Shown here one piece after another: positions 19,910-27,908 of a stretch of 64,000 nucleotides of DNA. Each line of letters opens with the position of its first letter. Position 1 is the stretch's first letter. A program made the translations under genes and the position numbers. Source of the DNA: Allocatelliglobosispora scoriae (GTDB taxonomy: Bacteria > Actinomycetota > Actinomycetes > Mycobacteriales > Micromonosporaceae); assembly GCF_014204945.1 (NCBI RefSeq), contig NZ_JACHMN010000002.1, positions 2,503,001 through 2,567,000 of the forward strand, written 5' to 3'. Below the pieces are notes generated by a model. The model was given only the letters and a program-made list of their open reading frames with translations, was not told the origin of the DNA and did no database searches.

Positions 19910-20227
19910 TCAGGCGACGGCGGCGATGTCACCGTTGTCGAAGTAGATGGCCTGATGGAGGCGTCCGCCGAGCGCGGCGGCGAAGCGTGCGAGGACGTCC
20001 TGGCCGGAGATCGAACCTTGCTCGATCTGGGAGACACGGCCCTTCGTGACACCCATGCGCTCAGCAACCTGCTGCTGAGTCAGCCCACGAGCGCGGCGCA
20101 GCTCGGCCAGGCGGCGCCCGGTGACCTCGTTCAGCAGTTCCTCTTTGCCGGCTTTGACGGCTTCCTCTCCACCGGCACGCTCGACATGTTCGGCCCGGAT
20201 GTCGCTCCAGCGGCTATAGCTGCTCAT
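19910..20227 (-). CDS. XRE-family antitoxin-like regulator (HigA type)
   Basis: A 105-residue protein with a helix-turn-helix (LRRARGLTQQQVAERMGVTKGRVSQIEQG) in the middle and a short AIYFDNGD tail, as in HigA-type antitoxins. Its ATG overlaps the end of the remnant toxin frame (ATGA), the usual coupling in HigBA operons. It presumably represses the palindromic promoter at 20478-20495. With the toxin broken (see 20224-20470) it may survive only as a regulator. Confidence 0.82.
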   Translation of the reverse strand: MSSYSRWSDIRAEHVERAGGEEAVKAGKEELLNEVTGRRLAELRRARGLTQQQVAERMGVTKGRVSQIEQGSISGQDVLARFAAALGGRLHQAIYFDNGDIAAVA

Positions 20228-20470
20228 GGATGTCCACCTTCCTCCTCAGCACGTTCTTTCACGTAAAGCTCATAGCGCCGGTCGCAGTTCCTTGAGATTG
20301 GCCAGGACCGAGCCGCGAATGGTATCAACGAGAGGTCGCCCAAGTCCCGGCCCGGCTTCGGCGAGGGCGTCGATGGCTTGCACCACCCGCGCGTGCGAAG
20401 CGTCGTCGAGATCGGTAATCCAGTCCCGCACCTCATCGACGACGTAGATCTCCCACTGGCCACTGTCCAC
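20224..20470 (-). pseudogene. Broken HigB/Gp49-like toxin
   Basis: From the GTG at 20470, the frame reads VDSGQWEIYVVDEV and continues through IRGSVLANLKELRP, the N-terminal two thirds of a HigB/Gp49-like RNase toxin, then stops early at a TGA near 20273. The +1 frame continues with YELYVKERAEEEGGHP and ends overlapping the antitoxin start, exactly as the C-terminus of an intact toxin would. The missing central strand residues suggest an internal deletion that also shifted the frame. The toxin is probably inactive. A sequencing error alone would not explain the missing residues. Confidence 0.7.
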
Positions 20471-20477
20471 GAGAGCA

Positions 20478-20495
20478 GTATAGCGAATACTATAC
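20478..20495 (-). promoter_or_regulatory. Toxin-antitoxin operator/promoter
   Basis: GTATAGCGAATACTATAC has perfect six-base arms and includes TATAGT/TATACT-like -10 sequences. It lies 8 bases upstream of the toxin start, where a HigA-type antitoxin would autorepress. Confidence 0.6.
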
Positions 20496-20589
20496 CTCCA
20501 GGCCTCCAGGCCTCCCGGCCTGGCGCTCACGTTGAACGCGCAAGGCGCCCCGCCGAAATCCGACGGAGCGCCTTCATCGTCCAGGCGGT

Positions 20590-21780
20590 TCAGATGCTGC
20601 GCTGGGCCACCCGCATCCGGGGGACCGTCGCCTCGGAAAGACGCGCGGTCACGCACTCGTGCAGCGCGTCGATGGTCCGCTCCACGTCGGCGTCCGTGAG
20701 CGCCTGGTGCATCGGGAGCAGCAGCGTACGCGCAGCAGCCTCCTCGGCCTGCGGCAACGACGCCGAGGAGCCGTATGCCGGGACCTGGTGCAGCAGCGGG
20801 TACCGGAAGGTGGTGTAGATGCCCCGTTCGTAGAGGTCACGAGCCACCTCGTCGCGAATGCCGCCCTCGAACTGCACCCAGTACATGTAGTAGGACGACT
20901 CGTGTCCGGCAGGCAGCGGCGGCGGGGTGAGCAGCCCCTCCAGCCCTTTCAGCCCCGCGTCGTAACACCCGGCGATCTCCCGTCGCCGCGCGATGAAGCC
21001 GGGCAGTCGGGAGAGCTGCACGTTGCCGATCGCGGCGAGCACGTCGTTGGTGACCGAGCGCCGGGAGAAGGACGAAACATCAAAGTCCCACCATCGGGTA
21101 CGCGCCCGCATCGCCTGGTCGTAGCCGCTCTTCTGCTCCAGCCCGAAATACGCCAGCTTGGGTGCCCGGGTCGCCAGCTCGGGATCGCGGACGTAGAGCA
21201 TGCCGCCGTCGACGGTGCAGAGCGTCTTGCCGTGGTCGAAGCTCCAGACGCCCATGTCCCCGAAGGTCCCGCAGGCCCTGCCATCCACGGTGGAGGCGAC
21301 CGCGACGGCGGCATCCTCGATCAGCAGCACCCCCCGCGACCGGCACAGCTCGGCGATGAGCGCCACCTCCCCCGGCGAGCCCCCGTAGTGCAGGATCACC
21401 ACGGCCTTCGTCCGCGGCGTGATGACCGCCTCGATGTCGGCGACGGTCGGGTTCAGCGTCCGGGGATCGACGTCGCAGAAGACGAGCCGCGCACCCCGTG
21501 ACGCCACCGCGTTGCCGACGCCGACGAAGCTCGGGGTCGGCACGATCACCTCGTGCCCCGGGCCGACTCCCGCCAGCTCCATCGCGATGAAGGTCGCCTC
21601 GGTGCACGAGTTGACCGACGTCACGTGGTCGCGCCCGACGCCGATGTGCGCGGCGAACCCGGCCTCGAAGGTGCTGGTCTGCTCGCCTTTGCCGATCCAG
21701 TTGCTCGCGAAGACCTTGCCAACGGCGGCCAGCTCGCGCTCGCCGAGCGATGGTTGCATTACATTGATCATGTCGGCCAT
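20590..21780 (-). CDS. DegT/DnrJ/EryC1-family sugar aminotransferase
   Basis: A 396-residue PLP enzyme of the NDP-ketosugar aminotransferase family. The Schiff-base lysine is in GVWSFDHGKTLCTVDGG, and EDAAVAVAS holds the cofactor Asp region. AAGGAGGG lies just before the ATG at 21780. It should place the amino group on a 4-ketopentose made by the uronate pathway, completing an aminopentose. It directly follows the FHA gene on the same strand (28-base gap) and may be co-transcribed with that block, an odd pairing that could place the block under cluster control. Confidence 0.9.
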   Translation of the reverse strand: MADMINVMQPSLGERELAAVGKVFASNWIGKGEQTSTFEAGFAAHIGVGRDHVTSVNSCTEATFIAMELAGVGPGHEVIVPTPSFVGVGNAVASRGARLVFCDVDPRTLNPTVADIEAVITPRTKAVVILHYGGSPGEVALIAELCRSRGVLLIEDAAVAVASTVDGRACGTFGDMGVWSFDHGKTLCTVDGGMLYVRDPELATRAPKLAYFGLEQKSGYDQAMRARTRWWDFDVSSFSRRSVTNDVLAAIGNVQLSRLPGFIARRREIAGCYDAGLKGLEGLLTPPPLPAGHESSYYMYWVQFEGGIRDEVARDLYERGIYTTFRYPLLHQVPAYGSSASLPQAEEAAARTLLLPMHQALTDADVERTIDALHECVTARLSEATVPRMRVAQRSI

Positions 21781-21807
21781 CAGGCCCTCCTTCAAAGAGC
21801 GCGGGCG

Positions 21808-23442
21808 TCAGCGAAGTAGCGACCGGTACGAGTGGTAGTGCAGCTGGCGTCGACCGCACGCGACGACCGAGCCGGTCCGCAGCGTCGTCGAGCCGCCCTT
21901 GGCGAGCGGACTCCACGAGGCCTCGCCCGCACCCCGGACGAAGACACCGCTCGCCTCGGCGATCACCTTGACGTCCCAGCCGTCGATCACCAGCCGGGTG
22001 TGTACCGGGGAGAGCAGCGGATCCTGCAGGCGGACCGGGCTCGCGAGATCGGCGAGGACCATCGGGTCCCGGTCCGGCAGGCTGCCCACGACGTGGTCGC
22101 GATCGAGCGGCGAGACCGTACCGTCGTCGAGCACGAGCACCCCGAGCTGCGGGCGCAGGCCCCACACCAGGGTGGCGTGGGAGTCCAGCATGGAGAGTCC
22201 GCACGCCGCGCAGTAGGCGACCCGGGGGTCGTTGAAGTGGTTCTTCTTGCAGTAGACCCCGATCACATAGCCCGGCGCGGGCGGGGTGTTCCCCAACCGG
22301 TCGACCGCGGCCTGCGCCATCGGCTCCATCATCGGCTCGGCCGCCGGGGCTGCCATCGGATCCGCGGCCGGCATCGCACGCTCCGGCATGGTCGCGGGCG
22401 GCATCCGCAGGGTCATCACGATCTGCTCCGGCCGGGCCGGGGTCGCCGTGGTCGGTTCCGCCGCCATGACCGAGTCCATCATGGACGCACTCGCCACCGG
22501 CTCGACCATCATGGGCTCAGCCATCATGGGCTCAGCCGTCATCGGCGCGGCCATCGCGACCATCGGCTCCGCCATGGTGTGCATGGGCTCCGCCATGGTG
22601 TGCATGGGCTCCACCGATAGCTCCACCGTCGTGCCCATCGAGTGGGCAGCCTCGGCGACCGCCATCGCGGAGAGCTCGGCCGAGCTGGGCATCGGGCCGA
22701 ACTCCGACGCCATCGGCACGGCCGTCATGACCTGCGCCGCAGGCATCGCCGCAGGCATCGCCGCAGGCATCGCCGCGCGGGCCGGTGAGCCGTGGTCCAT
22801 CCCCGCCGCCATCGAACCGTGCACCATCGCCGCGTGCACCATCGGCTCGGCCATCATCGGTGCGTGGCCGAGCGCCTCGGCCGCCATCGACGCCACCGAA
22901 CCGGCATCACCCATCGCGGGCACGCCCGACATCGGCTCGCCCATCGCGGGCTCGGCCATCATCGGCTCGTGCGGCATCGAGGCGGCGGTCGGCGTACCCC
23001 CGGAAGTGCTGGACCACGTGACCTGCAGGCCGTCGCCGGCGTTGCCGAGGACCGCGCGGATCGCGTCGACCTGCTCGGTGATGTAGCGGTCGACCAGCGT
23101 CAGCGAACCGCGGCCGTCGACGCGCAGTTCGCGCCCGCCGACAGTGAGGATCAATTCCGCCGGGCCGTAGACGATCGCCGCGAAGCCGTTGCCGGTCGGG
23201 CCGAAGGCGGCGAGCGCCGGGAAGTCGGTGGTGTCACCCGAGGTGAGTACGCCGCCCAGCAGCTCGCTCCACCGCCGCCCGCCCGCCGGGGCCGACATGG
23301 CGGCCGTGGCGAGCGTGCCGACCAGCGCGCCGATGCTGGCGTGCTGGCCGGGAGTGGGTGCGCAGAGCAGGGTGAGGCCGCCGAGGCTGACCATCACCCC
23401 GTCGCCCTGGAGCCGGCTCGTCCCATCGTTTCCTGCCGTCAC
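21808..23442 (-). CDS. FHA-domain protein with zinc ribbon and Met-rich linker
   Basis: A 544-residue protein. An N-terminal domain of about 150 residues (roadblock-like in composition, not firmly identified) is followed by about 220 residues containing 43 methionines in MAEPM, MHTM and MPAA repeats with scattered His. Then come a putative zinc ribbon (YCKKNHFNDPRVAYCAACG) and a C-terminal FHA domain (DRDHVVGSLP...SPVHTRLVIDGWDV) that would bind phosphothreonine. The GTG at 23442 overlaps the upstream stop (GTGA). The Met/His-rich stretch recalls Cu(I)-binding proteins but could be a low-complexity spacer. It forms a tight operon with the membrane protein and close to the FAD enzyme. Confidence 0.75.
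   Translation of the reverse strand: MTAGNDGTSRLQGDGVMVSLGGLTLLCAPTPGQHASIGALVGTLATAAMSAPAGGRRWSELLGGVLTSGDTTDFPALAAFGPTGNGFAAIVYGPAELILTVGGRELRVDGRGSLTLVDRYITEQVDAIRAVLGNAGDGLQVTWSSTSGGTPTAASMPHEPMMAEPAMGEPMSGVPAMGDAGSVASMAAEALGHAPMMAEPMVHAAMVHGSMAAGMDHGSPARAAMPAAMPAAMPAAQVMTAVPMASEFGPMPSSAELSAMAVAEAAHSMGTTVELSVEPMHTMAEPMHTMAEPMVAMAAPMTAEPMMAEPMMVEPVASASMMDSVMAAEPTTATPARPEQIVMTLRMPPATMPERAMPAADPMAAPAAEPMMEPMAQAAVDRLGNTPPAPGYVIGVYCKKNHFNDPRVAYCAACGLSMLDSHATLVWGLRPQLGVLVLDDGTVSPLDRDHVVGSLPDRDPMVLADLASPVRLQDPLLSPVHTRLVIDGWDVKVIAEASGVFVRGAGEASWSPLAKGGSTTLRTGSVVACGRRQLHYHSYRSLLR
22500..22620. repeat. Tandem short repeats encoding MAEPM/MHTM units
   Basis: Near-identical 21- to 24-base units (for example TGGTGTGCATGGGCTCCGCC twice, GGGCTCAGCCATCAT twice) are stacked in the linker of the FHA gene, which suggests growth by slippage. 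Confidence 0.7.
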
Positions 23443-23876
23443 AGCAACCGCCCTCCGTAGAAGCGCCAACGAATGAACGGCACCCGCATCGGGCCGTTCG
23501 CGGCCAGCCAGACGACCAGCCAGACCGCCAGGAAGTGCAGGGCGAACGGGATGACCGGCGCCTCAGCGGGCAGCCCCGGCAGGAGCCCGAGATGGAGCAG
23601 CCCCCAGATGAGCAGGCCCTCGGGGAGGAAGGTGATCAGCCCGAAGAGGGTCGGCCAGTCCTTCTCCCAGCGCCACTGCATCAGGAAGTGGTAGATCGCC
23701 TCCCAGACGATGCCGAGGACCGCGACCGCGAGCAGCACGGTGAAGGTCACCTGGTAGCGGCCGGACAGCGGCCCGTCGAGCCCCAGGAAGGGGGTGATGA
23801 TGAAGGTCAGCGGCGCACCGAGAATCGCGAGCAGGAATAGTCGTGTCTGGATGCGACCGGGCAACGTGGGCACCAT
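23439..23876 (-). CDS. Small polytopic membrane protein of unknown function
   Basis: 145 residues with about four hydrophobic helices (LFLLAILGAPLTFIIT, VTFTVLLAVAVLGIVWEAIY, LITFLPEGLLIWGLLHLG, IPFALHFLAVWLVVWLA) and a positively charged C-terminus (RVPFIRWRFYGG). I do not recognise a family. The ATG at 23876 follows GGAGGGGAGCC. Its stop overlaps the FHA start (GTGA), so the two products are probably made in fixed ratio and may interact at the membrane. Confidence 0.75.
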   Translation of the reverse strand: MVPTLPGRIQTRLFLLAILGAPLTFIITPFLGLDGPLSGRYQVTFTVLLAVAVLGIVWEAIYHFLMQWRWEKDWPTLFGLITFLPEGLLIWGLLHLGLLPGLPAEAPVIPFALHFLAVWLVVWLAANGPMRVPFIRWRFYGGRLL

Positions 23877-23898
23877 GGCTGGCTCCCCTCCTCGTTGG

Positions 23899-25482
23899 TC
23901 AGATCTGGCGGCCGGTGGCCCATTTGAACCACTCGACGGTCGAACGGACGGGCCCCATGAAGTCACAGTGCCCGCGGTTGGCGAGGTCGTAGACGACCTC
24001 CTGGGCGGCGATCTGCAGCCCGAGGAAGGTGTCGACGCCCGGGAAGTAGCCGCCGTAGGTCGCCGCGCCCGAGGCGTAGATCCGGCCCTCGCCGCTCTCG
24101 GAACCCCGGAGCCGGAAGGACTGGTCCACGTCGAGGCGTCCGAGCGGATTGCGCTGCGCGCCACCGTGCTTGAGCAGGTCGCGCAGGACCGGGTGGTCCT
24201 CGATGTCGCCGTCGAGGCCGGTGCAGTCGATGACGTAGTCGACGTTCAGCTCGACCGAGTCGTGCGGCGGGCTCATCCGGGCGACGACGGAGTCGTTCTC
24301 CAGGCGGAGATCGCGGATCGTGCCGGTGTGCGCGCGGTACCACCCCGCGTTGCGGCCCTCCTCGAGCTGCTGCTGCCACTGCTCACGCCACGGTGTGGTG
24401 GTGCCGCCGATCTCGTCGTAGACGTCGATGCGGTCCTGGCCCTCCAGGTCGCCCATCCGGGCGCGCAGCTGGCCGCCCCAGACCGACTTCGGGTAGTTGA
24501 ACCCCTGGTAGGCGAAGCCGTCACCGCCGGGGCGCCGGGCCCACGCGTGCGGACCGTGCGCCTGTTCGACGTAGGTGCGGAACAGGTGCAGGATCCGGGT
24601 CTGCGCGCCGCCGCGCATCCGGTCCTGGATCAGCCGGTCGAGCACCTGCGAGGCCGCGATGCCGCCACCCCGGACGAGTACGGTGCCCGGCCGCAACCGC
24701 AGCGCCTGGTAGACGTGCTCGTGCTCCTCGTAGGCGTTGACGACGTGGTGGAAGTCGTAGCGCTCGCGGAATTCCTGCAGGTCCGGCAGGAAGCGCAGAC
24801 CGGGGTAACCGACGGCGAGGTGCACGTCGCGGCTGAGGTAGGCGATCGGGGCCGGTGCCGGCCGGCTCGCCGTGATCGGACCCTCGACCTGCGGCGTGAT
24901 CACGGTGAAGTAGCCGCCGCCGACCCGCTTGCGCACCGCCTGGACATTGCCCTGGACGAGCATCTCCTGGTAGCGGATGCGAGCGGCCTCGCGGGCGACG
25001 CTCTCGACCACCTTGCTCAGCCGCGGCGTGTAGAAGTCGGCGAGCACCGGCTCGACGAGCACCTGCAGCAGCGGTCCGATCCGGTTCTCCTGTAGCGCCT
25101 CCTGCAGGGCGTAGGACGGGAAGCCCCACAGGTTGTCCGGACGCGACGAGGAGTCGGAGCGGATCCGGCCGTGCTCGGCGATCTGGGAGACCCGCGCCAG
25201 GTGGTGATAGACCTGCAGCGGGTGGGTCTGCCGGGACAGGACCCTGACCTCGGAGACGTCCAGCCCGCCCGCGACGCGCAGGTAGTCCGCCATCACGAAC
25301 GAGCCGATTCCGCCGCCCACCGAGACGAAGGGAACCTGGCGGACCTCGATCCCCGCACCCGCGACCACACTGTCGAACCAGAGGTCCGCGTGCTCCAGCT
25401 CCGGCGGCAGTGGCAGCGAACTCTCGGCCGGCCGGTTGTCGACCGAGCCGTCCAGGTCGCTCATCTTCATCACGTCACTCAC
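23899..25482 (-). CDS. FAD/NAD(P)-dependent oxidoreductase of unknown substrate
   Basis: A 527-residue flavoprotein. PFVSVGGGIGSFVMADYLR is the FAD-binding GxGxxG, GTVLVRGGGIAASQVLDRL is a second dinucleotide fold, and DYVIDCTGLDGD and IYASGAATYGGYFPGVDTF are FAD-contact motifs. The arrangement resembles flavin monooxygenase/lysine N-hydroxylase-like or pyridine-nucleotide-disulfide families without a CxxxxC. It is the first gene of the FAD-membrane-FHA operon (22-base gap to the membrane gene). The start GTG is preceded by AGGA. No cluster operator is found upstream. The function is unknown. Confidence 0.75.
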   Translation of the reverse strand: MSDVMKMSDLDGSVDNRPAESSLPLPPELEHADLWFDSVVAGAGIEVRQVPFVSVGGGIGSFVMADYLRVAGGLDVSEVRVLSRQTHPLQVYHHLARVSQIAEHGRIRSDSSSRPDNLWGFPSYALQEALQENRIGPLLQVLVEPVLADFYTPRLSKVVESVAREAARIRYQEMLVQGNVQAVRKRVGGGYFTVITPQVEGPITASRPAPAPIAYLSRDVHLAVGYPGLRFLPDLQEFRERYDFHHVVNAYEEHEHVYQALRLRPGTVLVRGGGIAASQVLDRLIQDRMRGGAQTRILHLFRTYVEQAHGPHAWARRPGGDGFAYQGFNYPKSVWGGQLRARMGDLEGQDRIDVYDEIGGTTTPWREQWQQQLEEGRNAGWYRAHTGTIRDLRLENDSVVARMSPPHDSVELNVDYVIDCTGLDGDIEDHPVLRDLLKHGGAQRNPLGRLDVDQSFRLRGSESGEGRIYASGAATYGGYFPGVDTFLGLQIAAQEVVYDLANRGHCDFMGPVRSTVEWFKWATGRQI

Positions 25483-25628
25483 CGATCCTGAATTGGGCGC
25501 TTATCTACGGCCTTTAGATTGTCTGCCGACGGCTCCCGAGACGCTTCTTCACCGATGCGCTGAAGCCCTGGTCGACATCGTTCGCGATGCATTATCAAGC
25601 GCCGTTGAATGCGATTTCTCATTGCGCA

Positions 25629-25670
25629 ATTGAATGTGCCCGGACCGTTTCCGGGCCGGGCACATTCAAT
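25629..25670. terminator. Hairpin after the exported-protein gene
   Basis: ATTGAATGTGCCCGG pairs with CCGGGCACATTCAAT, 11 bases past the stop of the leftward gene at 25682. Confidence 0.8.
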
Positions 25671-25681
25671 GAGCCGATGCC

Positions 25682-26479
25682 TTACTTGTCCAGCTCCGCC
25701 TTGACCCGCTTGAACATCTCCTTGGCCAGCGAGTCGGAGAGGCCCCGGTCCGCCTCCATGACGAAGATCAGCGTGTCGCCGATCGCCACGAAGTTGGAGT
25801 TCTCGATTCCGGTCAGCTCGTCGTCGAGCAGCAGCTGAGCGTCCGGCGGCATCTCGAACCGGCGGACCAGCTCAGCCTCGCGGGAGCCCTCCTTGTAGGG
25901 GAACTTGCTATTGGCCTGGATGGCGTAGGTCTCGGCACCCTCGATGTCGAGGGGCTTGGTCTCGGTGAGCGACAGGTTGCCCGTCGCCTCACCCAGCAGC
26001 GTCAGCGTGCCGGTGCGGCACTTGGCTGCCTCAGCCGCGATCCGGTCCAGCAGTGCCCGGTCGGCACCGCCGGGAATGGTGACGACAACCTGGATGAAGT
26101 TGTCGTTGCGGGTCGGGTTGATCCGGCTTCCGTACTGGAGCCATCCATCAAGCGATCCCAGCGCACCCAGTGCGTCTTCCACATAGGATACGCAGCTCTT
26201 GGGCTTGAAGACCATGGTCGGAGGTGCACCGAAGGCGTTCTCCGCCGCGGCCTGCTTCAGGGTCTGCGGTCCCCGGACAAACCGCGTCTCGGGCTGGTCC
26301 GAGATCGAGACCAACACCGCCCGCTGCTGCTCCGAGGTGAGCCCACGGCCCTTCTTCTCGGTGGCGGCGGTGGCCGTGTCCGAGTTGTTGGCCGTATACA
26401 CAATGGCTGCCGCGATGACGGCCACCACAGCGACCAGGGCCACACCCCAGCCGGCGAGATTGCGTCGCTTACGTCGCAT
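25682..26479 (-). CDS. Membrane-anchored extracytoplasmic protein, paralogue 1
   Basis: 265 residues: a basic N-terminus (MRRKRRNLAGW), one transmembrane segment (VALVAVVAVIAAAIVY) and an extracytoplasmic domain with two cysteines (KPKSCVSYVEDALG, AAKCRTGTL) probably forming a disulfide. AGGAG precedes the ATG at 26479. It is clearly homologous to the next gene, sharing SDQPETRFVRGP-type, LDGWLQYGSR and RRFEMPPDAQLL motifs. The fold is reminiscent of the PknH extracellular sensor domain, a weak match made by eye. The function is unknown. Confidence 0.78.
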   Translation of the reverse strand: MRRKRRNLAGWGVALVAVVAVIAAAIVYTANNSDTATAATEKKGRGLTSEQQRAVLVSISDQPETRFVRGPQTLKQAAAENAFGAPPTMVFKPKSCVSYVEDALGALGSLDGWLQYGSRINPTRNDNFIQVVVTIPGGADRALLDRIAAEAAKCRTGTLTLLGEATGNLSLTETKPLDIEGAETYAIQANSKFPYKEGSREAELVRRFEMPPDAQLLLDDELTGIENSNFVAIGDTLIFVMEADRGLSDSLAKEMFKRVKAELDK

Positions 26480-26563
26480 GCTCCTGCTCCGATCGTCGTT
26501 GCCCACGAGGGGACTTCACTTGGTGGTGGTGTGCATCAGCACCTCCGTCAGGAGGGGTGGGTT

Positions 26564-27349
26564 TCAGCTGCGGAGAGCAGCCGAGACCCGGCTGTGCATC
26601 TGCTCGGTCAGCTTGTTGGCCAGGCTGAGGTCAGCCTCCTGAACGAGGATCAGGGTCTGGCCCTGCGCCACGTAGTTGGCCTGGGAGACGCACTCGATCT
26701 GGTTGTCGACGAGAAGCTGCGCGTCCGGCGGCATCTCGAAGCGGCGGACCAGGTCGTACTGCCACGAACCGGGCTCGACGTCGAAGGTCGTCCGGCCGTT
26801 GAAGGCGAGGGTCTTGGCGCCCTGAAGCTCAAGGCCCTTGCGCTCGGTGTAGGTGATGTCGCCGGAGACCCGACCGTCGAGGGTCAGGACGCCGGTCTTG
26901 CAGGTGTTGACCCGCTCACGGATCTTGTTGAGCAGGGCCTCATCGGCACCGGTCGGGATGTGGACGACAACCTGGATGAAGTTGTCGAGCCGGTTCGGAC
27001 TGACCCGGCTGCCGTACTGCAGCCAGCCGTCGAGGTCACCTAGTTCGCCGACGACCTCTTCCAGGTAGGTCGCGCACGACTTCGGCTTGAAGACCATGTT
27101 GGCGGGAGCGCCGAACGCGTTGTTCGCCGCCGCCTCCTTCAGGGTCAGCGGTCCGCGGACGAACCGCGTCTCGGGCTGATCCGCCAGGTTGACGAGCACG
27201 CTTCGCATCTCCTGCGAGTTGAGCGCGCTCTTCACCACGGCCTCGGTGGTGAAGGTGTCGCCTGCCGCGTAGACGGTGCCTGCCGAGATGACGGCGGCCA
27301 TCGCCACGAGCGCTATCCCCCAGCCAGCCAGCTTGCGCTGTTTGCGCAT
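26564..27349 (-). CDS. Membrane-anchored extracytoplasmic protein, paralogue 2
   Basis: 261 residues with the same plan as its downstream neighbour: MRKQRKLAGWGIALVA and one helix, then a domain with paired cysteines (FKPKSCATYLEEVVG, VNTCKTGVL) and the shared RRFEMPPDAQLLVD motif. GGAG lies upstream of the ATG at 27349. The two genes are about 85 bases apart in the same direction, consistent with a recent tandem duplication. No enzyme motif is visible. It could be a ligand-binding or sensor domain without an attached kinase. Confidence 0.78.
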   Translation of the reverse strand: MRKQRKLAGWGIALVAMAAVISAGTVYAAGDTFTTEAVVKSALNSQEMRSVLVNLADQPETRFVRGPLTLKEAAANNAFGAPANMVFKPKSCATYLEEVVGELGDLDGWLQYGSRVSPNRLDNFIQVVVHIPTGADEALLNKIRERVNTCKTGVLTLDGRVSGDITYTERKGLELQGAKTLAFNGRTTFDVEPGSWQYDLVRRFEMPPDAQLLVDNQIECVSQANYVAQGQTLILVQEADLSLANKLTEQMHSRVSAALRS

Positions 27350-27695
27350 GCTTCTGTCTCCTTACTTCGCGCCCCGGTGGGGCAGCAATTCCATTGACGT
27401 GCGGTCGCACCTCAATGGCGACGCTTTATCCGAATCCGAAAGAGTGGCTCGTGGCCTATCCGGCTCCGGATACGAGAATCGTCGCCCCAGCCACTCGGAC
27501 GTGCATCCTCCTGAATGCGAGCAGGGTGCATCACCGGCCCAGGCAGGGGCAACGGCGAGTAAGGGCCTTATTGCGAATGGACTATGTGCATTCAATTCCA
27601 TCATTGGAATGTCGCCTGAGGCCTGGTACCGCCATCGATCGATGCGGTGATTAGATTTACTCCAGGGCACCGTGAATGGCGCCGGACGCACGCAG

Positions 27696-27739
27696 AACCG
27701 GCCTCTCGAGTCGCCGTCCAGCGATACGAGAGGCCGGTT
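27696..27739. terminator. Hairpin in intergenic region
   Basis: AACCGGCCTCTCG pairs with CGAGAGGCCGGTT around an 18-base loop. Confidence 0.6.
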
Positions 27740-27830
27740 GGGGAGGGTGCCGCGGGCGGGGCGCGCCCCGATGAGGATGACCGCACGATGGGAGGCGGGT
27801 GGGCGTACCCGGATGGCGCCAGGAAAACAG

Positions 27831-27864
27831 CCGTGGGCGGACACCCGGAGGTGCCCGCCCACGG
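27831..27864. terminator. Hairpin after lipoprotein gene
   Basis: CCGTGGGCGG pairs with CCGCCCACGG, 45 bases past the stop of the leftward gene at 27909. Confidence 0.7.
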
Positions 27865-27908
27865 TGACCCCCGGTCAGCTCGTGGCCGACCGGTTGCGTG
27901 ACGTGCGG

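Larger units (their letters stand above)
27350..27908. other. 559-base non-coding region
   Basis: It lies between two leftward genes and holds hairpins at 27696-27739 and 27831-27864 plus the presumed promoter of the 27349 gene. No gene or operator copy is seen. Confidence 0.6.

Noticed and set aside
20590-21780. Class III aminotransferase at 797 as the sugar aminotransferase
   Set aside because: The DegT-family enzyme here is the proper NDP-ketosugar aminotransferase type, so the class III enzyme needs another role.
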